A model generated the notes under the pieces. The model saw only the letters and a program-made list of their open reading frames with translations. It was not told where the DNA came from and did not search any database. The translations under genes were made by a program, and so were the position numbers. 64,000 nucleotides of DNA from Megaleporinus macrocephalus (lineage: Eukaryota > Chordata > Actinopteri > Characiformes > Anostomidae). Positions 57,130 to 64,000 of the stretch are shown piece by piece. The DNA is taken from positions 13,858,774-13,922,773 of the forward strand of contig CM038716.1 in the NCBI GenBank assembly GCA_021613375.1, written 5' to 3'. The number at the start of each line of letters is the position of its first letter. The first letter of the stretch is position 1.

Positions 57130-57935
57130 TCAGACCTGTTAGTGCAGAACTCTTTAGTCTGAGACCAGCTTATATTGGTTAATGTTGGTCCCTTTAGACC
57201 ATGACTGGATCAGACTAGTTAATGTAGATCTCATTAGGCTGAGGCTAGATCAGACTCGTTAATATGTGTCTCTTTGGATTGAGCCCAGATCAGATTAGTT
57301 AATATGGTTGCTTTAGACTGAGACTGGATCACATTGATTAATATGGTCTCTGTGGACTGAGACTGGATCAGACTGGTTAATATGATACATTTGGACTGAG
57401 ACTGGATCAGACTGGTTAAAATGTACTCTTTGGACTGAGATGGGACCAGACTGGTTATTATGGTATCTTTAGACTGAACCTGGATCAGACTGGCTAATAT
57501 AGTCTCTTTGGACTGAGACTGGACCAGACTGGCTAACATGGTCTCTTTGGACTGCAACTGGATCAGACTGGTTATTATAGTCTCTTTGGACTGAAACTGG
57601 ACCAGACTGGCTAATATGGGTCTCTTTAAATCAGATTATTAATATGGGTTTCTTTGGACTGAGACCGGGTCAGACTGGTTAATATGGGTCTCTTTGGACT
57701 GAGACTGGACCAGACTGGTTAATATGGGTCTCTTTGGACTGAGACTGGATCAGACTGGTAAATATGGGTCTCTTTGGACTGAGACTGGATCAGACTGGTA
57801 AATATGGGTCTCTTTGGACTGAGACTGGATTAGAACACCTAATATGGTTCTCTTTAGATCGAGACTGGATCAGGCCGGTTAATGTGTCTCCCTTGAGGTT
57901 GGGACTGGATCAGAGTGGTTAATGCAGGCCAACTC
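57130..57935 (+). repeat. ~40 bp minisatellite, ~20 copies, same superfamily
   Basis: The unit is GGACTGAGACTGGATCAGAC then TGGTTAATATGGGTCTCTTT. The left part is diverged, the right part (57650-57830) uniform. A 107-codon minus-strand frame with a QSKETILASLIQ-type repeat is an artefact. Confidence 0.93.
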
Positions 57936-58659
57936 CAGAGTGCCAGTGTAGATTAGAGTAATTGAATGCATGAAAGAATATCCCTGGAGAGTTGTTCATG
58001 ACGTGAAAATCAATAGCAGCTGTGTGTGTTCCAGAGCGAGAGAGATGGACAAGCAGTGGGGAGACTCGGTTAATGCAGATCAATATTATCCTAAATTACT
58101 AGGAAAATGCAGGTTTCTGCACAGTTCGGGGCAAACGCTGTGTAGCATGGCATGAGATAAAGTAGTACCACTTGACCCAAAACCTAGTAGGGGTTCAGGA
58201 ACACTGAGGCATCATTAGCTGGTTGCGGTTGTGTATTACCAAATGTTCTTAAGTAGGCATTGGGCCAATTTGCCCGTTGCCAAATGATGGTGCCTCCTTT
58301 CTTTTGCAGTATGATTGTAAATGTTATTACAGGGTCCAGAGCCTGGTCTGAGGAGGTCATCTCTGTGCTAGTGTGATTTAGTAATTGAAGCTCTAGCTAT
58401 GCGAGGTGTAGTCTAATCAGGTTTTAGTGTTTTGTAGAGAGTACTAATCACCACACCTGTGTTTAATTATCAAGTTTTTATATAATTCAGTCTGTTTGTT
58501 TGTCTCATTGCGAAGTATTGTCTATGTCATAGCATTTCGAGCTCTTGGTTTCGTTTGCCAGTGTGTTTTCTGGCATTTGACCTTCTGTTGCCCTTCATTT
58601 TTTTGACCTTGACCTGTTTTTGGAATTAGTAATCTGGATATCCCGCCTGATTAGAATGA
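57936..58659. other. Unique sequence
   Basis: No gene or repeat recognised. The stretch 57940-58130 is balanced and might be conserved. Confidence 0.4.
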
Positions 58660-59750
58660 TTCGCAAGACTCAGAGGTAAAGGTAAGATCCATAAGCAGGC
58701 TGTTTATTGAGAATGACAGTGAAATGCAATGAGTACTGAAAAGAGCAGAGGTAGCCAGGAAAGCAGAGGGGCCCAGTGGTGAACAATGATATATCATTAC
58801 CTGAGCTCAGGCTGGAGATAAAAATATTTAAGTAATGCAAAGTAGACAAAAAATCGAATGGTTTGAGTAAAATGTCAAATAGACTGGAAGTAATCATTTG
58901 AGTTGAATACAATAAAATCTAAATAGTTTGAACTTAAAATATTTTGTAAAATCAAACCTACTGACCATTTAATTCAACTAAACATTGAGTTTCCTGTAAT
59001 CAGAATTAAGTTAACTTAAAAACAGTCTCCATAAAAAGCTACATCAAATTAACACAGTCAGCAGTTACATTTAGTTTAATTTTATTTTAAATTACATCAC
59101 TGGGATCATCTAGGTTGATTCTGACCCTTGAAGGGTTCAGTAGTGATGACTGGTTTTGATTGGTCTAGTTAGAAAACTGTTTATCTTACAATAATTCTTA
59201 AATACAGTTTACACACTGAAATGATAAAAACACAGTAAATTACATTTTCTAACTTTAGATCAGCATCAACTGCAGAACAACAGTTTTACACCACTTGAAC
59301 ACGGAAAACAACTTACCAAGTTCCAGGATGAGAAAAAGAGAGGGAAGATGGCGGCTTGGTTAATTGTAGTCCTCTGTAGTTCTTCAAGAAAAGAAAACAA
59401 TGGAGAAAATGTCCACTGTAGAGAAATCCCAGCACTACAGCGTTTCTGTCCGAGGAAAAGAAGTTAAACACAGAAAACACCAAATCTCACAGTGAAAATA
59501 GAAAAAGATTTCAAAACCTTTACAAGCTCCACTAAACAACTCAAACTAGTCTAGATTGAACTGACCAATGAGAATCTGGCAAGGTGCTACAGGGGCGTGG
59601 TCCAACCTAAAGCTGATGTTTTAAGTTTGTTCAACTTAAAAATATTATCGTACTCAGTTATTCTTTCAAAATAGTAGAACATATTAAAACATTTTAAGTA
59701 ATGAAATAAAATTTTAGTTTTTAAGAAATCAGTACACAAACTCTTTACAC
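58660..59750. repeat. Possible AT-rich dispersed repeat
   Basis: Near 58930-58945 and 59626-59645 the word CAACTTAAAA(A)TATT or GAACTTAAAATATT recurs, and 59617-59641 has the inverted repeat TTTTAAGTT / AACTTAAAA. The stretch resembles AAGTTGA-rich repeats of fish, but the ends are not defined. Confidence 0.3.
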
Positions 59751-60289
59751 ACAAACTAATTATGGGTTAACAGTGTGTAAGAGCAGTTAGCTAGTTAGTT
59801 AGCTTGTGTATGATGAGACATAGAACCACTCATCATGGCCTGACTGGCTAGACTTGGCTTTGAATAGCATGCCTAGGTATACCTTGACTTAATTAAAGTT
59901 TGCCTCTCATTAATAGTTTAATAGCCTCATTTTAGCCAACTTACAGTAAGCTTATAGCTAACATACTAATAGAGATCCCATAGATGTGCCAGCAGAGACT
60001 ATTAGTATTAAAGTGTTTGTTTGTTTGTAGTGTATGAATTTTGGCCCAGTTATATTCAAGGCCTAATTATAACAGTCATAGGTTTTGCACATAAATAGGA
60101 ATACTGGATCAGATTTGGTATCGACAGATGTCCCAGCTGCTGATTATAGCCATTATATCTCCTCTCCTTTCTTTGCCGATCGGTTTTATAATTCAGAGTA
60201 AGTCCAGATAGGACTGATTTCCACTTTTTGGGTCAGATTTTGAACATTCAGCCCAAAACTCAACTATTTAGTCGCTGTTATATCAGAAG
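59751..60289. other. Unique sequence
   Basis: No gene or repeat recognised. Confidence 0.4.
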
Positions 60290-60830
60290 TGGCGTAATTC
60301 CCAGTGTCCTACTCCGGCAGTGAAACAGCAGGTGTCCTCTTTGCATGGCCCTGATGTGTCACCATCCAATCAACCCCTCATATCTCCTTCCCTTCATTGC
60401 TATTCATTTTTCTCCCTCAGCCGTTCCCTCTCGCCTGCGCTGCCCTCCTGCTCTGACTCTGTTAAACAAGTGGGACAATGACCCAGCAGAACCCAGAATG
60501 AATCTGCTTGTGAGAGCGTTCTGTTTCTGACCTCCTGTCTGAGTGAGGTTTATTGTGCTGTCAGTTTCTCTCTTGGCTCTCCGTCCCTCGAGACCGGCTG
60601 TTATTTCGGTGCTCTGTGTCTTGCCAGCTTAGACACTCGCACTCACAGCAACTTATGCGTCCCACAGTGCCGGACAATGTACCGTGAGCCTTCGGGTTTG
60701 TCCTTATCATGAAGCTGAGTGGGGACGGCTTAGCTCTCTTGTTGTTTTGGGTCTCGCTCAGTCGATTTTCTGTAGATGTTAATTTTGTCAACAGGGTTAG
60801 AATCAGGACCAGGCTGTAGGTTTAGGTGTT
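60290..60830. promoter_or_regulatory. Candidate conserved non-coding element
   Basis: Complex, GC-balanced block (CCTCTTTGCATGGCCC, GTTAAACAAGTGGGAC, CTTATGCGTCCCAC). A 61-codon plus frame (60345-60530) and a 76-codon minus frame (60561-60791) have no known domain. Confidence 0.35.
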
Positions 60831-61205
60831 GGGTTGAGGTTAGGGTTAGGTTGATGGTTGGGTTAACCATAGATATTTAGTGGAATGAAAGTTAAACGAA
60901 AGATAAGCATCAATAGAATTCACAGTGGGCTAGCCAAATCTAGTGTTCCAGCACCTACTGAGTATTAACCCCATAGGTGGGCTTCACTGTAATAGTGGGG
61001 CTAAAATTCCAAGAAAATTGATGCTAAACACAATTAATTGTATATAGTTACATATAATTTGAAAGTGAAAAATTAAATTAAACATAGTTTTACTGCTTAA
61101 CCATGCAATCATACCTTCACAATATACTGTGATAGCAGGAAACAACCTGGGGGAGGCACTGCTGTGCTATCGTAAATTGACTACCGTAACATCAAAAGAA
61201 CACCT
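60831..61205. other. Unique sequence with a short TTAGGG-like tract
   Basis: GAGGTTAGGGTTAGGTTGATG at about 60837-60856 is a minor telomere-like tract. Nothing else recognised. Confidence 0.45.
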
Positions 61206-62476
61206 GGCTTGGCCAATGATGTCAGATCTTAGAAGTTGCAAGCCAATCATGTCGGACCTCATAAGCTCTAAGCCAATTGTGTAAGTTGTAAGCCAATTGC
61301 ACTGACATCATAAGTTGTAAGCCAATTGTATCAGACCTCATGAGTTGTAAGCCAATCGTACCAAACTTGAAAGTTGTAAGCCAATTGCACTGACATCATA
61401 AGTTGTAAGCCAATCGTATCTGACCTAGTAAGTTGTAAGCCAATTATATCTGAAGTTGAAAGTTGTTAGCCAATCATGTTGAAATCATACGTTATAAGCC
61501 AATTGACAGACCTAGTAACTCATATCAGACCTCCTAAGTTGTAAGCCAGTTGCGACGGACCTTGTATGTTGTAAGCCAATCGTATTAGACCTTGTAAGTT
61601 GTAAGCCAATCCTATTGACATCATAAGTTGTAAGCCAATTGTATCAGACCTCGTAAATTGTAAGCCGAACAAGTTTGACCTCGTAAGTTGTAGGCCAATC
61701 ACATTGACATCATAAGTTCTAAGCCAATTCTGTCAGACCTAGTAAGTTGTACGCCAGTCGTGTTGGACTTAAGCCAATCATATCCGTCCTCGTATGTTGT
61801 AAGCCAATTATAACAGAAGTTGAAAGTTGTTAGCCAATCGTGTTGAAATCATATGTTGTAAGCCAATTGTATCAGACCTAGTAACTCGTAGGGCAATCAT
61901 ATCAATCCTCCTAAGTTGTAAGCCAATCATGTCAGACCTTGTATGTTGTAAGCCAATCATATCAGTCCTTGTATGTTGTAAGCCAAGCATATCAGTCCTT
62001 GTAAGGTGTAAGCCAATTGTGTCAGACCTTGTAAATTGTAAGCCAATTATATCAAAACTTGAAAGTTGGAAGCCAATCAAATTGACATCAAAATTTGTAA
62101 GCCAATCGTATCAGACCTAGTAAGTTGTAAGCTAATCAAGTTGGACCTCGTAAGTTGTAAGCCAATCAGATTGACATCACAAGCTGTAAGCCAATCGTAT
62201 TAGACCTAGTAAGTTGTAAGCCAATCGTGTTAGACCTAAGCCAATTATATCAGTCCTCGTATGTTTTAAGTCAATTATATCATACAATTGTACCAGAAGT
62301 TGAAAGTTGTTATCCAATCATGTATTATATGTTGTAAGCCAATTGTGTCAGACCTAGTAACTCGTAGGGCAATCATATCAGACTTTGTATGTTGTAAGCC
62401 AATCATATCAGACTTTGTATGTTGTAAGCCAATCATATCAGACTTTGTATGTTGTAAGCCAATCATATCAGACTTT
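61206..62476 (+). repeat. 30 bp minisatellite, ~42 copies, with a CCAAT box per unit
   Basis: The unit is GTTGTAAGCCAATCATATCA then GACCTCGTAA. By hand count about 35 units keep CCAAT, usually as AAGCCAATCA/T, a good match to the NF-Y consensus RRCCAATSR. The last three units (62386-62475) are identical, a sign of recent growth. Thirty divides by 3, so 60-97 codon frames are open on both strands as artefacts. Confidence 0.95.
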
Positions 62477-63470
62477 AGGGATAATCTCGTTTTTCTTTTC
62501 CTGCAAATTGATCTATATTTGGATCCCACTGGAGGGTTTATCTGAGGCAAAGACGACAGGTTGGATGACTGACAGCCTTTTATGATATTTGTTATTATAT
62601 TTATTAAAATTTGAAAACTTTGATGTCAGCATTTGCCATATATAGTGTGTTAATGTCATTGAAACAATCATAAAGCAGTTTTATAATAGATCAAATTTAA
62701 AATTTAATTTAAATTTAATCTCATTGGTCGGGAAAGAGGTGAAGATGGCCATTGCAACAAGACAACAACCTCGCTAACGTTTTTTAACTGTGGTCTGAAT
62801 GTTTTTTATAAATCTGTTTTTGTTTACGCTCATGAACACAAATCTTTTCACTCCTATTTGTAAGCACACAGCAATTCACACCAACCAGCTTTCTGCCCGG
62901 GGACACAACACAGCACAGCAGGTCCTCCAAACACACTGGCAGGACAAATACGAGGAGAAGGAACGAGACAAGAGACACAAAGAGACATAACAGCTTAAAA
63001 CCTAACCGGGAACTGAGGACATAAAGCTTGTCAACATATAGAGACTGTGTCTTCAGGTGCGGCATCGCTGGGAACCTGTGTTGACGCAGAAGATCAATTC
63101 ATGATCCGTGAGTTTGCGGCGTGTGATTGAATTGGAGCTGAAGTGTTTGATGTATTAAAGGAGGATTGTGGGTACTTTCCTCTATTGATTTTGATCTGTT
63201 CCTCTATTGATCGACTGTGTGGATGATTACAGTGGGATGTCCGAGACGGCACAGGGGAGAGTGTCTCTCGCTGGTGTTGGGCCCAATGCTTCCTTTGTTG
63301 TTGTGGGATTAAACACAAAAACAAAGACGGTGGAGGAAGCCGTGCTGCACAACATAAGTATTTAGACACTGACACAATCGCAGTACACCACAACGATGGA
63401 TTTACAGTGAAGCAGCCGAGAGATGGTTGAAGAGTAGACTTTAATTCAATAAGTTAGTAGGAATTGCAAC
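62477..63470. other. Unique sequence
   Basis: Frames around 62784-63065 and 63094-63393 on the minus strand (93 and 99 codons) lack recognisable domains. No exon structure seen. Confidence 0.4.
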
Positions 63471-63473
63471 TAG

Positions 63474-63560
63474 GGGTGGGCGATATGACCCCACAATAAT
63501 ATCACAATATTTTGTGGTATTTTTGCGATAATACCATCTATCTATGTGTCATAATGATCT
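63474..63560 (+). repeat. Dispersed repeat opening GGGGTGGGCGATATGACC
   Basis: Resembles the fragment at 25385-25485 on the other strand, with AATATCACAATATTTTGTGG and GCGATAATACC. It is a fish dispersed-repeat type of unassigned family and leads directly toward the TATC microsatellite. Confidence 0.5.
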
Positions 63561-63606
63561 ATTAAAAAAGTAATTAAACTACCTGTACTAGGTATATGTG
63601 GTAAAG

Positions 63607-63608
<2 letters not shown>

Positions 63609-63672
<64 letters not shown>

Positions 63673-63727
63673 GTGTGGTATAATTGTCTATCTATCTATC
63701 TATCTATCTATCTGTGTGGTATAATTG

Positions 63728-63786
<59 letters not shown>

Positions 63787-63804
63787 ATCTGTGTGGTATA
63801 ATTG

Positions 63805-63879
<75 letters not shown>

Positions 63880-64000
63880 GTGTGGTATAATTGTCTATCT
63901 ATCTATCTATTTTTCTATCTATCTATCTATCTATCTACCTATCTATCTATCTGTGTGGTATAATTGTCTGTCTATCTATCTATCTATCTATCTATCTATC
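63609..64000 (+). repeat. (TATC)n microsatellite with periodic spacer, runs off the window
   Basis: Runs of CTAT repeats are separated by TCTGTGTGGTATAATTGTC, which occurs about five times (near 63670, 63711, 63788, 63878 and 63950). Frames of 67-68 codons (SIYL repeats) are artefacts. The right boundary is outside the window. Confidence 0.97.

Noticed and set aside
57234..57557. 107-codon QSKETILASLIQ repeat frame on the minus strand
   Set aside because: Falls wholly inside the ~40 bp minisatellite and is interrupted wherever unit length changes.

Overview
This window looks like non-coding DNA from a teleost fish, probably an otophysan (characin, catfish or knifefish kin). That placement is an inference from the repeats: several decayed Tc1-like transposons, a DANA-like tRNA-derived SINE, hAT-like and piggyBac-like short elements, LINE tails ending in CCATCC or AATAAAG, long AT and TATC microsatellites, and very many minisatellites. 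No protein-coding gene, exon series, rRNA or functional tRNA could be supported. The long open frames either fall in tandem repeats whose unit length divides by 3 (39, 45 and 30 bp) or are pieces of dead transposases.

Layout. 1-3.4 kb: AT-rich DNA and a ~200 bp satellite carrying the palindrome TGTAATTACA, split by a 350 bp hAT-like insertion with an exact 8 bp target duplication. 4.2-8.2 kb: three Tc1 remnants around a 20 bp minisatellite. 8.2-10.95 kb: AT-rich filler. 10.95-11.85 kb: 25 bp minisatellite. 12-18.4 kb: unique DNA plus dispersed repeats in direct and inverted pairs. 18.4-20.2 kb: 78 copies of the 20 bp unit running straight into a SINE whose tRNA-like head contains the unit. 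20.7-22.2 kb: 39 bp array. 22.6-23.2 kb: complex unique DNA that looks like a conserved enhancer. 23.9-25.3 kb: piggyBac-like element. 26.3-31.9 kb: four minisatellites (45, 32, 37-39 and again 45 bp). 32-40 kb: dispersed repeats, a decayed Tc1 and a TIR-complete but frameshifted Tc1/mariner element, with enhancer-like unique blocks. 40.6-44.3 kb: two arrays of one ~19 bp unit. 45.6-50.3 kb: nested MITEs and two further Tc1 copies. 51.4-57.9 kb: a family of 35-40 bp minisatellites with higher-order structure. 61.2-62.5 kb: 30 bp array built on AAGCCAAT. 63.6-64 kb: TATC microsatellite running off the end.

About 19 kb (roughly 30 percent) is tandem repeat with units of 19-210 bp, which is the outstanding property of the window. 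Between the repeats lie 300-600 bp blocks of balanced-composition, non-repetitive sequence with homeodomain-, POU- and MEF2-like words. Together these suggest a gene desert or very long intron, possibly the regulatory neighbourhood of a developmental gene, in which minisatellites have expanded heavily. That reading is inference and needs cross-species alignment.
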